DNA of 64,000 bases from JAFGSG01 sp964626055 (GTDB lineage Bacteria > Spirochaetota > UBA4802 > JAFGDQ01): positions 1-64,000 of the forward strand of contig CAZVDF010000014.1 of assembly GCA_964626055.1 (NCBI GenBank). The letters are read 5' to 3'. The translations under genes and the position numbers were made by a program. A model generated the notes under the pieces. The model was not told the DNA's origin and did not search any database. It was given only the letters and a program-made list of their open reading frames with translations. This document shows positions 7,703 to 15,962 of the stretch, one piece after another. Every line of letters starts with the position of its first letter. Position 1 is the stretch's first letter.

Positions 7703-8599
7703 TTAATTCGGTCTCGGATTATACGGATGGTCTTTGCTCCATGCTTTTATAAAATCTTTAAGTCTGTCATCCATGCTGTCGGGAAGCATAACTTTTAAGC
7801 TGACTAACTGGTCGCCTCTGTCTTTTCCGCCGCGGCCCGGCATTCCTTTGCCTTTAATTCTGAGCTTTGTCCCGGTGTTAACGCCGGCGGGAATCGTAAG
7901 CAGCACGTTACCGTCAATTGTGGGCACATTTATTTTTGAGCCGTTGATCGCTTCGTCAAGGGTGACCGGGACTTCTGTTTCAATGTTCCTGCCTTCTATT
8001 TTGAAAATGCCGGAAGACTTTATTGATATTTCGACATACGCGTCGCCTGGTTTTCCCTTCCCGTAGCCGGCGCCGCCGAGCTCTTTAAAGCGGAGCTTCG
8101 CGCCTTCTTCTATTCCGGGAGGAATTTTTACTTTTATGCGCCTTCCGTCCGGCATGGTTATTTCCCGTTCGGCTCCGTGTACCGCGTCTTGAATATCGAC
8201 TTCCATTTTATAAACATGATCCTGCCCGGGCATGCTGAATTCGCCGCGCCCTGCGCCGAACTGTTCGAAAATTGAGCCGAATAAATCTTCCCCGTCTCCC
8301 TGGTAAACCCTCGTATACCGGCCCTGGCCGTCCTGGAAGTCGCGGTAATAAGACCTGCCGGGACCTCCCGCCTGGTTGTAAAAGTTTTCGTCGGCTTCGC
8401 CCCTGTCGTATTTTTCGCGGGCTTCTTTTGTTCCTATCATGCTGTACGCGTCGTTGATCTCCTTAAATTTCTGCTCGGATGCCTTATTGCCAGGATTCAG
8501 ATCAGGATGATATTTTTTTGCGAGCCTGCGGAAGGCTTTTTTTATTTCATCTTCAGTGGCTGTACTTGAAACCCCGAGGGTTTTATATGGATCTGTCAT
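7703..8599 (-). CDS. cbpA: CbpA-like DnaJ-family co-chaperone (type II)
   Basis: The 298-residue protein has an N-terminal J domain (residues 4-68) with the essential HPD motif in KKYHPDLNPG. A Gly/Phe-rich linker follows (about 75-130). Two C-terminal substrate-binding beta domains (about 130-285) contain DAVHGAEREITMPDGR and VTLDEAINGSKINVPT. There is no cysteine zinc-finger region, so it is type II (CbpA), not DnaJ itself. It stimulates DnaK ATPase. A ribosome site, GGAG, lies upstream of the ATG. It is the first gene of an operon with cbpM. Confidence 0.93.
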   Translation of the reverse strand: MTDPYKTLGVSSTATEDEIKKAFRRLAKKYHPDLNPGNKASEQKFKEINDAYSMIGTKEAREKYDRGEADENFYNQAGGPGRSYYRDFQDGQGRYTRVYQGDGEDLFGSIFEQFGAGRGEFSMPGQDHVYKMEVDIQDAVHGAEREITMPDGRRIKVKIPPGIEEGAKLRFKELGGAGYGKGKPGDAYVEISIKSSGIFKIEGRNIETEVPVTLDEAINGSKINVPTIDGNVLLTIPAGVNTGTKLRIKGKGMPGRGGKDRGDQLVSLKVMLPDSMDDRLKDFIKAWSKDHPYNPRPN

Positions 8600-8955
8600 G
8601 CAGTTTCTCCAAAAGATAAATTTATGAAATAGAATTCATCTCAAAATCCGGTTTTTAATTTCGATAAATCGTAATGTATTCCGATTTGTTGCCTTTTGGT
8701 TTATATAGGTTCCGGGACTCACTCTTAAATGAATATTTCAGGAATGACTTCTAAATATTTTATATCTGTATGCAAAGTTTGTAAAAATTACAATACATTT
8801 TTATACTGCCGGAAGAATGAACGGCAAACCCGTTAATTTCTTGCATTTCAATCCGGTTTAATGTTATATATTAAGCGGATCAGTTCTGATAGTATTTATC
8901 TGCCGGTCAATTGCACGCTTTAATTTCCGAAATTCAATTTAAAACGGAGAACCAT
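8600..8955. other. Divergent promoter region of cbpA and pirin, with a probable inverted-repeat element
   Basis: AT-rich. It contains tagaattcatctcaaaatcc (8630-8649) and ggaatgacttctaaat (about 8739-8754) in opposite orientation. These are the two ends of the agaagtcatctcaaaat family seen at 51562-51644, so 8630-8754 may be a diverged copy. The pirin ribosome site aaaacggaga is at 8941-8950. Confidence 0.45.
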
Positions 8956-9855
8956 ATGAAAACGAGAAAAGTAAAGAAAATATTCACAGAAAGGCCAACA
9001 GTTGAAGGAGCAGGCGTTAATCTCAAAAGAGTATTCGCGACTGCGGAAATACCGCACTTCGATCCGTTCCTCATGCTCGATCATTTCGGATCATCAGACC
9101 CGGATGATTATATCGCCGGGTTTCCGTGGCACCCTCACAGGGGAATTGAGACTGTCACGTATATGATAGCAGGCGAGGTCGAACACGGCGACAGCCTCGG
9201 CAATTCGGGTGTTATAAGGTCCGGCGATATTCAGTGGATGACTGCCGGCAGCGGAATAATTCACCAGGAAATGCCTAAGGCGTTTGCCGGAACAATGAAA
9301 GGATTTCAGCTGTGGGTCAACCTGCCGAAATCGGAAAAGATGACGGAACCGCGATACCGCGATCTGACCGCGAACAGGCTGCCGGAGGTAAAACCGGCAG
9401 ATGGTTTAACCGTTAAAATAATATCGGGCGAATTTAACGGCGCATCCGGAGCGGCGCAGGATATTACGGGCAATCCGGATTATTTCGATATTACACTGGA
9501 GGCCGGAGCATCGTTTGAGTATGGTATCGAACCGGGACACAACGCATTTGCTTTTGTTTTTGAAGGGAAAGGCGTGTTTGATGAGGAAGGAACCGAGTGC
9601 GGAGAAGGGCAGTGCGCGCTTTTTGACGGAGGAGACAAAATATCCGTAGCCGCGAACGATTCTAAAAAGCTAAGATTCATTCTTGCGTCCGGAAAACCCC
9701 TGAAGGAACCGATAGCATGGGGCGGGCCGATAGTAATGAACACGAAGGCCGAGCTGGCAGAGGCTTTCAGAGAGCTTGATAACGGGACATTTATAAAAGA
9801 AGGCGCAGCTGTTAAGAAAAAAATACACGCTATTAAGGATTTCTATAAAGGTTAA
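8956..9855 (+). CDS. Pirin family bicupin protein
   Basis: The protein of about 299 residues has the pirin N-terminal cupin, with the metal-binding WHPHRGIETVTY motif, GEVEHGDSLGNSGVI, and TAGSGIIHQEMP. A second, more degenerate cupin follows (about 165-280; TLEAGASFEYGIEPGHNAFA). Pirins bind Fe(II) or other metals; some act as quercetinases or redox-sensing co-regulators. The start at 8956 is chosen because AACGGAGA precedes it with good spacing; a further 15 codons upstream are in frame but lack a ribosome site. It has no obvious operon partner. Confidence 0.92.
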   Translation: MKTRKVKKIFTERPTVEGAGVNLKRVFATAEIPHFDPFLMLDHFGSSDPDDYIAGFPWHPHRGIETVTYMIAGEVEHGDSLGNSGVIRSGDIQWMTAGSGIIHQEMPKAFAGTMKGFQLWVNLPKSEKMTEPRYRDLTANRLPEVKPADGLTVKIISGEFNGASGAAQDITGNPDYFDITLEAGASFEYGIEPGHNAFAFVFEGKGVFDEEGTECGEGQCALFDGGDKISVAANDSKKLRFILASGKPLKEPIAWGGPIVMNTKAELAEAFRELDNGTFIKEGAAVKKKIHAIKDFYKG

Positions 9856-9927
9856 TTATTAAAATACTACAGTTCGGTTTGCGTATTTCATTTTCGTGAT
9901 TTTACATAGAAATTGCACTGCGGAAAG

Positions 9928-10773
9928 CTAAATTGATCTCTGTTTAGCAGAGCTTTTTTTAACTGATCGTCCCCTGAACTCATCCATCGATGAGCTTACG
10001 CCGAGCAGGTCGGCTGCGAAATCCAGAAAAGAAGCCGGGAAAATCCGAAGCAAAGGAATTGTGTTTACGATCCACGGCATTCTCAGCACAGGGCGTTCTT
10101 TTTTTATAGCCGTGAATATTTTAAACGCGGCTTTTTTTTCTTCATAGATCGGCAGAATAAAACTAAATCTGCTTTTTACCCCGTCGAACATTCCGGTGTT
10201 GATATAGAATGGGCATACGCAGGTTGTTTTTACGCCTTTGATCTTCTGCTTCCGAAGCTCCATTCTGATCGACTCGTCGAATCCGAAAGCCGCGAATTTG
10301 CTCGCGCAGTAATCGGCAAGGGAGGATACTCCTATCAGCCCGGCGGCGGAGGAAATGGTTACTATATGCCCGCTGCCGGCTTTTATCATGTCCGGAAGGA
10401 ACGAACGGACGGTCCAGAAATGCGAAATTATATTCACGTTCATGGTCCTGATGATCTCTTCGTCGGTGCATTCCAAAAATGGCTTCCCGGAAACAACGCC
10501 CGCGTTGTTTATAAGGATATCGATTTTTCCAATATCTTTTTTGACTTTTGCGGCTGTCTTATATACCGCGTTTTTGTCCGAGACATCGCAAACGTACGCA
10601 AGGGCTTTTCCCCCGGTATTTTTTATCTCTCCGGATACCTTATCGAGATTGTTTTTATTGATATCCCAGAGCGCGAGCTCAGCTCCTTCATCGGCGAAAT
10701 GCATCGAAAGCAGTCTTCCTATGCCGCTGCCCGCGCCTGTGATCAGGACTTTTTTATTTTTCAGGTTCTGCAT
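9928..10773 (-). CDS. Short-chain dehydrogenase/reductase, cytosolic
   Basis: The 281-residue protein is a classical SDR. The NAD(P)-binding motif TGAGSGIG is at about 12-19, NNAG at about 90-93, and the catalytic triad is Ser in TISSAAG with YCASK (Y and K). The extra C-terminal part with a hydrophobic stretch (VNTIPLLRIFPASFLDFAAD) is like the retinol dehydrogenase 10/DHRS-type bacterial SDRs that act on lipophilic alcohols. It is 21 bases downstream of an aldehyde dehydrogenase on the same strand; together they could oxidise an alcohol to an acid. The ribosome site is GCGGAG. Confidence 0.9.
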   Translation of the reverse strand: MQNLKNKKVLITGAGSGIGRLLSMHFADEGAELALWDINKNNLDKVSGEIKNTGGKALAYVCDVSDKNAVYKTAAKVKKDIGKIDILINNAGVVSGKPFLECTDEEIIRTMNVNIISHFWTVRSFLPDMIKAGSGHIVTISSAAGLIGVSSLADYCASKFAAFGFDESIRMELRKQKIKGVKTTCVCPFYINTGMFDGVKSRFSFILPIYEEKKAAFKIFTAIKKERPVLRMPWIVNTIPLLRIFPASFLDFAADLLGVSSSMDEFRGRSVKKSSAKQRSI

Positions 10774-10794
10774 AATAGTCTCCGCTTTTTACTA

Positions 10795-12231
10795 TTAATG
10801 GAGCCATTCCTGTTTTTTAACAAGATTATAGATCCTGTTTATAAAATTTCCGTACGGAGGGGAAATAGGCACGGCAAATCTTGCTTGAATGAAAACCGGC
10901 CGCATCTTGGACATTTCCATGAATCCTTCATATCCGTGGTACTGGCCGATGCCGCTGTTCCCGATACCTCCGAAAGGCATCCCATGCTGGGCAACATGCA
11001 TAGTGCAGTCGTTTATCGTTACCCCACCGGACATTGTGTTTGAAAGAACTTTTTCCCGCAGCTTTTTATCGTTTGAATAAAGATATAAAGCGAGCGGACG
11101 TTCGTGCCTGTTGATATAAGCAAGAACCTCTTCTATTTTTCTATATGTAATAACAGGCAGGTACGGGCCGAATATCTCCTCCCGCATGATCCTCATGTTA
11201 TCCGTAACATTCTTAACGATCACAGGCGCAATTTTTCTGATTTTTTTTAAGCCGGAACCGCTTCCGGGCATCAGCTCGACTATTTCCGCGCCTTTCTTAC
11301 GGGCATCCTCCAGCGTATCCGTCAGGCGCGCGTATGCCTTTTCGTGGATGATGCTTGTATAGTCTTTAGATTTTAGATCGGGATAAAATTTCCGGGCAGT
11401 ATCGGAGGCCGCCTTGATGAATTCATCCAGCCTGTTTTCCGGGACGAACAAATAGTCCGGAGCCACGCACATCTGGCCGGAATTTATAAGCTTTGAATAT
11501 AAGATGCGGCTTGCGGCCGTCCTGATGTCGAAATCCTCCGCCAGTATTGTAGGCGATTTTCCGCCGAGTTCAAGCGTAACAGAAGTTAAATTTCGGGCCG
11601 CAGTGCTCATTATTGTCCTTCCGGAAGCGGGCGATCCGGTAAAAACCAGATGATCGAACGGCAAAGATGAAAAATCTTCCGCTTTGACCCCGGGCACGAT
11701 AGATATGTATTCTTCGGAAATTTTTTCACCGAACAGCCTGGAGAGAAGTTTCGCGAGATTCTGTGAGTTCGATGCGAGCTTTACCATAACCCTGTTGCCT
11801 GCAGCGACTGCGTCTGTCATGGGGCTGAGCGCCAGCAGAAGAGGATAGTTCCATGGCGCGATGACTCCGACTATTCCTTTTGCCTGCGGTATCACCACGT
11901 TTTTAGCCCCGAAAAACATAATGGAAACACGGCGTTTCTGCGGCTTCATCCAGTGCTTAAGATGCTTTAATACGGAGCGAATGCCCATTACGGCAACAGC
12001 GATTTCCAGCATTTTCGTTTCGTAGAATGAACGGCCGTTAAAATCTTTATCGATTGCTTCACAGATAGCTTCGTCATTTTCAATAAGGATATTTTCCACC
12101 GACTGCAGAATCTCTTGCCGCTGCATCAGCGTAATTAACGGCTCTTTTGCGTACGCTTTTTTAAGCCTGTCGAAGGTTTTAGCCGCGGCTCCGCTCCCGC
12201 GCGACTTTTCCGTTCCCCATGGTCTGTTCAT
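10795..12231 (-). CDS. NAD(P)-dependent aldehyde dehydrogenase (coniferyl/fatty aldehyde type)
   Basis: The 478-residue protein is of the ALDH superfamily. It has GVIAPWNYPLLL (residues ~134-145), catalytic Glu in LELGGKSP, the nucleophile Cys in INSGQMCVAPDY, and REEIFGPYLPVI near the C-terminus. The short N-terminus and QMCVAPDY context match the coniferyl aldehyde/fatty aldehyde dehydrogenase branch (like CalB and ALDH3), and the hydrophobic C-terminal tail (RIYNLVKK) is compatible with membrane attachment. It is upstream of the SDR in an operon. AGGAG precedes the ATG. Confidence 0.92.
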   Translation of the reverse strand: MNRPWGTEKSRGSGAAAKTFDRLKKAYAKEPLITLMQRQEILQSVENILIENDEAICEAIDKDFNGRSFYETKMLEIAVAVMGIRSVLKHLKHWMKPQKRRVSIMFFGAKNVVIPQAKGIVGVIAPWNYPLLLALSPMTDAVAAGNRVMVKLASNSQNLAKLLSRLFGEKISEEYISIVPGVKAEDFSSLPFDHLVFTGSPASGRTIMSTAARNLTSVTLELGGKSPTILAEDFDIRTAASRILYSKLINSGQMCVAPDYLFVPENRLDEFIKAASDTARKFYPDLKSKDYTSIIHEKAYARLTDTLEDARKKGAEIVELMPGSGSGLKKIRKIAPVIVKNVTDNMRIMREEIFGPYLPVITYRKIEEVLAYINRHERPLALYLYSNDKKLREKVLSNTMSGGVTINDCTMHVAQHGMPFGGIGNSGIGQYHGYEGFMEMSKMRPVFIQARFAVPISPPYGNFINRIYNLVKKQEWLH

Positions 12232-12261
12232 GATAAGCTCCTGTTAACTGTTTTTTAGAAT

Positions 12262-12370
12262 TCTATTAGACTGACTTTTTTATAAACCTCTGCGATAGAA
12301 TGATCATAATTTGATCATTCTATCGATAGTATTAAGAAATAATATTATAAAAGTCAGTCAACTTGAGTAA
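12262..12370. repeat. Small inverted-repeat element (family 2, truncated left end)
   Basis: The left end tagactgacttttt (12267-12280) and right end aaaagtcagtcaacttgagt (12350-12369) are inverted and match the ends of the element at 39336-39519. Inside is a perfect 14-bp palindrome, arms 12293-12306 and 12312-12325 (cgatagaatgatca). It lies between the aldehyde dehydrogenase and DUF2147 genes. Confidence 0.65.
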
Positions 12371-12371
12371 A

Positions 12372-12827
12372 TTATTTAACTCTTGACCATACCTGGGTCC
12401 TGAAAAGGAACCCGATGTATCCGCGCAGGGTGAGTACGTCGCCTTTGATCCAGAATTTGCATTTATAGGTCTTGCCGTTGCCCGGATCCATAACCGTTCC
12501 CCCTGCGTATTCATCTCCCATTTCGTCATCCTTATCGCCTGTTTTTTTCATGTTCTGGATATTGACAATGCCGACCAGCGGCTTGTTCTTTAAATCGCCT
12601 TCGCATTTGTCGCAAACAGAATCCGGCGCTTTTAATAAAAGTTTAACGATCCTGCCGAAGTAAATCCCGTCCTTTTCGTATATTTCAACATGAGATTTGG
12701 CCTTGCCCTTGTCCGGACCTTCATTTTCAACAGTCTTCCAGATGCCTACCGCGCTGTTTTCCGCGCTTACATCTGAACTGAATAAAACAAACGTAAAAAA
12801 AACTACTGTTGCTAAAACTTTTTTCAT
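12372..12827 (-). CDS. DUF2147 family secreted protein
   Basis: The 151-residue protein starts MKKVLATVVFFTFVLFSSDV followed by SAE, a Sec signal peptide with likely cleavage after SAE or nearby. The mature part has the DUF2147 pattern: AVGIWKTVENEGPDKGKAKS, VEIYEKDGIYFGRIVKLL, two CxxC cysteines (VCDKCEG), then GGTVMDPGNGKTYKCKFW and LTLRGYIGFLFRTQVWSRV. Family members are small periplasmic beta-barrel proteins of unknown function. Good ribosome site (GGAGCAGC) before the ATG. Confidence 0.9.
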   Translation of the reverse strand: MKKVLATVVFFTFVLFSSDVSAENSAVGIWKTVENEGPDKGKAKSHVEIYEKDGIYFGRIVKLLLKAPDSVCDKCEGDLKNKPLVGIVNIQNMKKTGDKDDEMGDEYAGGTVMDPGNGKTYKCKFWIKGDVLTLRGYIGFLFRTQVWSRVK

Positions 12828-12894
12828 AATGCTGCTCCATGTCTGTAATTACAATCTGTTTTAAAATACTTCATATTTCCCGGAAGCCGGAATA

Positions 12895-13062
12895 TTATTT
12901 GTCAGGAGTTTTGCAGGCGATCTTCCTGTCGTTTACTTCCCGGTTGATTAATTTTTGGACTTCGGGATCATAGTCAGCAATTCTATTTACTTCCCTGAAT
13001 AATTTTTCATCCGACCATTTTTTTATTTCGTTATGAATTGTTTTTAAATCCGGCGCCGCCAT
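12895..13062 (-). CDS. Small hypothetical protein, 55 residues
   Basis: A short frame with a strong ribosome site, AAAAGGAGAATAGTT, directly before its ATG. The protein reads MAAPDLKTIHNEIKKWSDEK and continues with a charged helix rich in Asp, Glu, Lys and Arg, including YDPEVQKLINREVNDRK. There is no signal peptide. It looks like a small helical DNA- or protein-binding factor, but I do not recognise it. The codon pattern and clean start support a real gene. Confidence 0.6.
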   Translation of the reverse strand: MAAPDLKTIHNEIKKWSDEKLFREVNRIADYDPEVQKLINREVNDRKIACKTPDK

Positions 13063-13087
13063 AACTATTCTCCTTTTAGTAAAAGAA

Positions 13088-13152
13088 AATTATAATGTAT
13101 CCCGGTTTATCATTATTCACTTATACTAATCTATAATTTTGAGATGACTTCC
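13088..13152. repeat. Partial copy of the agaagtcatctcaaaa inverted-repeat family
   Basis: The text gtatcccggtttatcatt, then ctataattttgagatgactt, matches the right part of the elements at 35101-35159 and 51581-51644. The left end is missing. Confidence 0.6.
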
Positions 13153-13279
13153 AGAAAAGCAATTGCAACTTTGCTTTAAAAAGGAAGCTTGTTTTATAGA
13201 ATATATTTATTATCCGACAAAAGTCCATTATTTTTTTAACGATAATTGTCGGCAGCTGCTGCTCTTATGAAATTGTATT

Positions 13280-13990
13280 TCAGGGAATATTCAGTTTCAA
13301 AAATCCCATACCGGCAAGAAAGGCAATTCCAAAGCTTAATAAAGTCCCGATCAATACGTATTCGGTCAGTTTCCGATCCTTCGAGTCCTTAAGATCCCCG
13401 AAACGGAAAATTGATTTCGCTGCTATTAAAAAACCTATAGGCTCCCAGTTACCGGTTATTACGAATGTAAATACAAACAGCCGTTCAAGTATACCGATAT
13501 ATTTTCCTGCATCGATAAGCGATTCATATTTTTTTTTATTTGTTTCCGGCTCCCACTTGGAAATAATCGAATGGATCAGGGCGGAAGCGGGCTGCGTAAG
13601 CGCATAAACAAAAGTAACAAGCAGCAAATAGTATGTGTCGGTCAGAAAGGCAAACGATATCCGTTCTTCCTGGCTCAATATCCATACAAGGTATATAAGC
13701 AAAAGATGCATAAGCTGGTCGGATATAAACCAGATTTGTTTTGTTTTTTCATTTTGCGCATACAGTCTGAAGGTATTGGCGGCTAAATGGAGTCCTGCTA
13801 GTAATAATGCCCATTTCCAGAAAGTTATATCACATACAATTAAAAGCGTGAAAACGAAATATATGAACGCATGCAGATATAGCTGATACGCTTTGTATTT
13901 TTTTATTTCTTTGGCTTTTATCCACGAATGGGGCTGAAATAAAAAATCGACGGCAAGATGGGCCAGGATCAGCTTAATCAGTAGTGTCAT
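13280..13990 (-). CDS. DUF3307 integral membrane protein
   Basis: The 236-residue protein opens with the DUF3307 signature LILAHLAVDFLFQPHSWIKAKE and continues with four or more hydrophobic helices (about 40-60, 60-78, 90-108, 118-136, 165-185, 210-230). SDQLMHLLLIYLVW is also typical. The function of the family is not known. The gene starts with ATGA overlapping the stop of satD by four bases, so the two are translationally coupled, as in many genomes that carry the pair. Confidence 0.88.
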   Translation of the reverse strand: MTLLIKLILAHLAVDFLFQPHSWIKAKEIKKYKAYQLYLHAFIYFVFTLLIVCDITFWKWALLLAGLHLAANTFRLYAQNEKTKQIWFISDQLMHLLLIYLVWILSQEERISFAFLTDTYYLLLVTFVYALTQPASALIHSIISKWEPETNKKKYESLIDAGKYIGILERLFVFTFVITGNWEPIGFLIAAKSIFRFGDLKDSKDRKLTEYVLIGTLLSFGIAFLAGMGFLKLNIP

Positions 13991-14598
13991 AATAATTGTT
14001 TTAGTTTCAATTTATATATTTCAATTACAGCAATTATTTCCTCAAAGCGGGCTCTCCTCAGCCGGCTGCTTACTGCATTCTGCCTGATGCCGAACATTTC
14101 TCCCAGTTCCTCCTGTGATTTTTCCGGATGCTCAAAGCATGTATTCACGATCTCGGCCGAATTGACTTTCCATTTGTCCATTATTATCGAAGCAAGGCGG
14201 ATAATAAGATTAATATCTCTATCGAAGTCCTCCCATCCGGAAGCAACCGCAAGAGTCCGTTTTTCTTTTTGAAGCTGTTCGAACTTTCTGCCGGAAAACA
14301 CAAAGGCGGTTCCGTTAGATTCTGTAATATTTGCGGAATCGTACGTTTTATCGCCAATGCCGATTGCAATGCGCACATCAATCCCTTTGCTGGATTTTAT
14401 AGATGATTTAATTTTAATTGCTTTTGCAAGCGCATCCAGCGGGTCTTTAATTTCCGCCTGAAAGCTGTCGCCGCGGTATATTTGCCATGTCCGGGGGCTC
14501 GAACCAATGAGATTGAGTTCCTTTTTAAGGTCGCCCAGCCATTTTTCTGCGGCAACTTTCTTGGATTGTATAATATCGCCCGTAATAATGCTTGTCAT
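13987..14598 (-). CDS. SatD family protein with C-terminal helix-turn-helix
   Basis: The 203-residue protein begins MTSIITGDIIQSKKV, the SatD signature. It has WQIYRGDSFQAEIKDPLDAL and VRIAIGIGDKTYDSANITES, a nucleotide-cyclase-like core, then GTAFVFSGRKFEQL. A C-terminal helix-turn-helix, EKSQEELGEMFGIRQNAVSS, suggests DNA binding. The family was named in Streptococcus for a link to acid resistance but its role is not settled. It overlaps the DUF3307 gene by four bases. A long palindrome upstream (14642-14685) could be its operator. Confidence 0.88.
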   Translation of the reverse strand: MTSIITGDIIQSKKVAAEKWLGDLKKELNLIGSSPRTWQIYRGDSFQAEIKDPLDALAKAIKIKSSIKSSKGIDVRIAIGIGDKTYDSANITESNGTAFVFSGRKFEQLQKEKRTLAVASGWEDFDRDINLIIRLASIIMDKWKVNSAEIVNTCFEHPEKSQEELGEMFGIRQNAVSSRLRRARFEEIIAVIEIYKLKLKQLL

Positions 14599-14627
14599 AT
14601 GTTTAAATAGCGACCTCTATAAAAGTA

Positions 14628-14705
14628 TCACTAATTTTAATGATATTTAAATATACTACTTAATTAAATAATATATTTAAATATCACATAATAAAGTGAT
14701 ATTGT
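14628..14705. promoter_or_regulatory. Perfect palindrome upstream of satD, candidate operator
   Basis: Arms gatatttaaatata (14642-14655) and tatatttaaatatc (14672-14685) are perfect inverted repeats, 14 bp each, about 45-90 bases before the satD ATG. An outer pair, agtatcact and aaagtgatatt, extends the symmetry. SatD carries a helix-turn-helix, so autoregulation is a natural guess. Confidence 0.5.
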
Positions 14706-14826
14706 CAAGGTTTAAAAGGAATTTAACATAAAAAAATTATGTTTTTCTATCAAACATTATTCTATGCAACCCTGATTTAAGCGAGTTCTTTGAATAAATC
14801 AATTATAAAAATATGTATTTCCAACA

Positions 14827-14942
14827 AAATTCCCCGGGCAAGTCCCCGGCCGAAGGTGACGTACTGTTCACCAACTTCGGTGCCGGCGGGGTATTATGTT
14901 TCAAGGCGTTGCCGATTTAAACCGCAAATCGACAAGCTTACA
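14827..14942. repeat. Structured dispersed repeat R1, copy a (degenerate, truncated)
   Basis: The sequence aaattccccgggcaag ... cttcggtgccggcggggta ... tcaaggcgttgccgattt ... gacaagcttacat matches the first ~120 bases of R1 copies at 26309-26462 and 44191-44346, with several changes and a small loss. It stops at the junction with a GGCTGTCTCAAAAC-type element at 14944. Confidence 0.75.
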
Positions 14943-15012
14943 TGAGGCTGTCTCAAAACAAAGCCTGATTAATATGTAATATCGAAATTAGATTAAATTA
15001 GTAAAATTTCCT
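14943..15012. repeat. Half copy of the GGCTGTCTCAAAA inverted-repeat element
   Basis: ggctgtctcaaaacaaagcc, then aatatgtaatatcgaaatta, then ttagtaaaattt, is the reverse complement of the right half of the element at 56797-56956. The copy ends just at the stop codon of the exonuclease gene, so its insertion or deletion lies at that gene's 3' edge. Confidence 0.75.
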
Positions 15013-15516
15013 TTACGACAGAAAGTTGATCATGATTTTAGCGCATGCTATTGCGTCGGAAAGCGCGTTATGATGTTCGAGCTCGATTCCGAACCATGCG
15101 CTGACTTTGTCAAGCGCGTTGCTTTTAAGATTAAGGTTCTTTCTTGAAAGCTGCCATGAGCATTTATAATTAAGCTTCGGCAAATTTATATTATAATGAG
15201 CACAGCATCCTTTAAGAATAGTTCTGTCGAATCCTATATTATGGCCTGCAACAAAATCGATATTTTCAAAATATTGCCGAATAACGGGCCATAGTTCGTT
15301 AAACGTCATCTGATCTTTTACATGATCCCATGTAATTCCGTGAATATCCGTAAATTTAAAATAATCCATCGGTGGTTTGATGAGCGAGTAGTATTCTTTT
15401 GCAATTGAAAGATTTTCCACGACTGCAATTCCGAGCGCGCAGGCGCTGGCCGGTACTGTATTTGCCGTTTCAAAGTCGATTGCGATGAACCGGTTATGCG
15501 ACTTTTTTAATGACAT
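15013..15516 (-). CDS. DnaQ-like 3'-5' exonuclease (DEDDh family)
   Basis: The protein of 167 residues is a stand-alone exonuclease domain. ExoI FIAIDFETANT gives the D and E, ExoII VAGHNIGFDRTILKG gives the D, and ExoIII HHNALSDAIACAKI gives the H and D, so all five catalytic residues are present. The length and SACALGIAVVE context match the DnaQ/PolC-type proofreading nucleases that occur without a polymerase domain. The ATG at 15516 has AGGA four bases upstream; a TTG one codon earlier is less likely. Confidence 0.9.
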   Translation of the reverse strand: MSLKKSHNRFIAIDFETANTVPASACALGIAVVENLSIAKEYYSLIKPPMDYFKFTDIHGITWDHVKDQMTFNELWPVIRQYFENIDFVAGHNIGFDRTILKGCCAHYNINLPKLNYKCSWQLSRKNLNLKSNALDKVSAWFGIELEHHNALSDAIACAKIMINFLS

Positions 15517-15962
15517 CAATTCCTATCAGTGATCGTTTAATGGTTTAGGGTAGCTATTCCGGGTACCATCATGCACAGTCTCCGAATCAAAATGCTGTTT
15601 TCCAGTAAAGACCTGCAATGATTTTAATTTCAATCAATTATTAACAAATTTGACATAAATATTGGGGTTATTCAGTGGATAACATTAAAGCAAGGATTTT
15701 TATATAATATTTTTTAATGAATAATTTTTATAAATTATTCATTTCGTAAATCATTGAAATAATTTTAAATTATTCTTGATTTTATTATGTAACATTTTAC
15801 TTTTGTTTTAATGATACGGGCAGCATTTATAATATCTCCTTTAAAAACTACCTGCCTTTAATTTGTGCGCTTGAATTACTCTTTCAAGTCATGATGATAC
15901 TGCAATAAAATATAAAGCAACATTTATCGTTTTTTATGCTTTGATAAAAGGGAGGGCATAAA
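15517..15962. other. AT-rich intergenic region upstream of the GGDEF-EAL gene
   Basis: About 445 bases with no open frame of protein-like composition. It must hold the promoters of the two divergent genes. The ribosome site of the downstream gene, aagggagggc, is at 15948-15957. I see no repeat or hairpin worth a call. Confidence 0.5.

Noticed and set aside
14827..14942. R1 repeat copies considered as a CRISPR array
   Set aside because: Copies are ~150 bp, kilobases apart and not regularly spaced; no cas genes are present.
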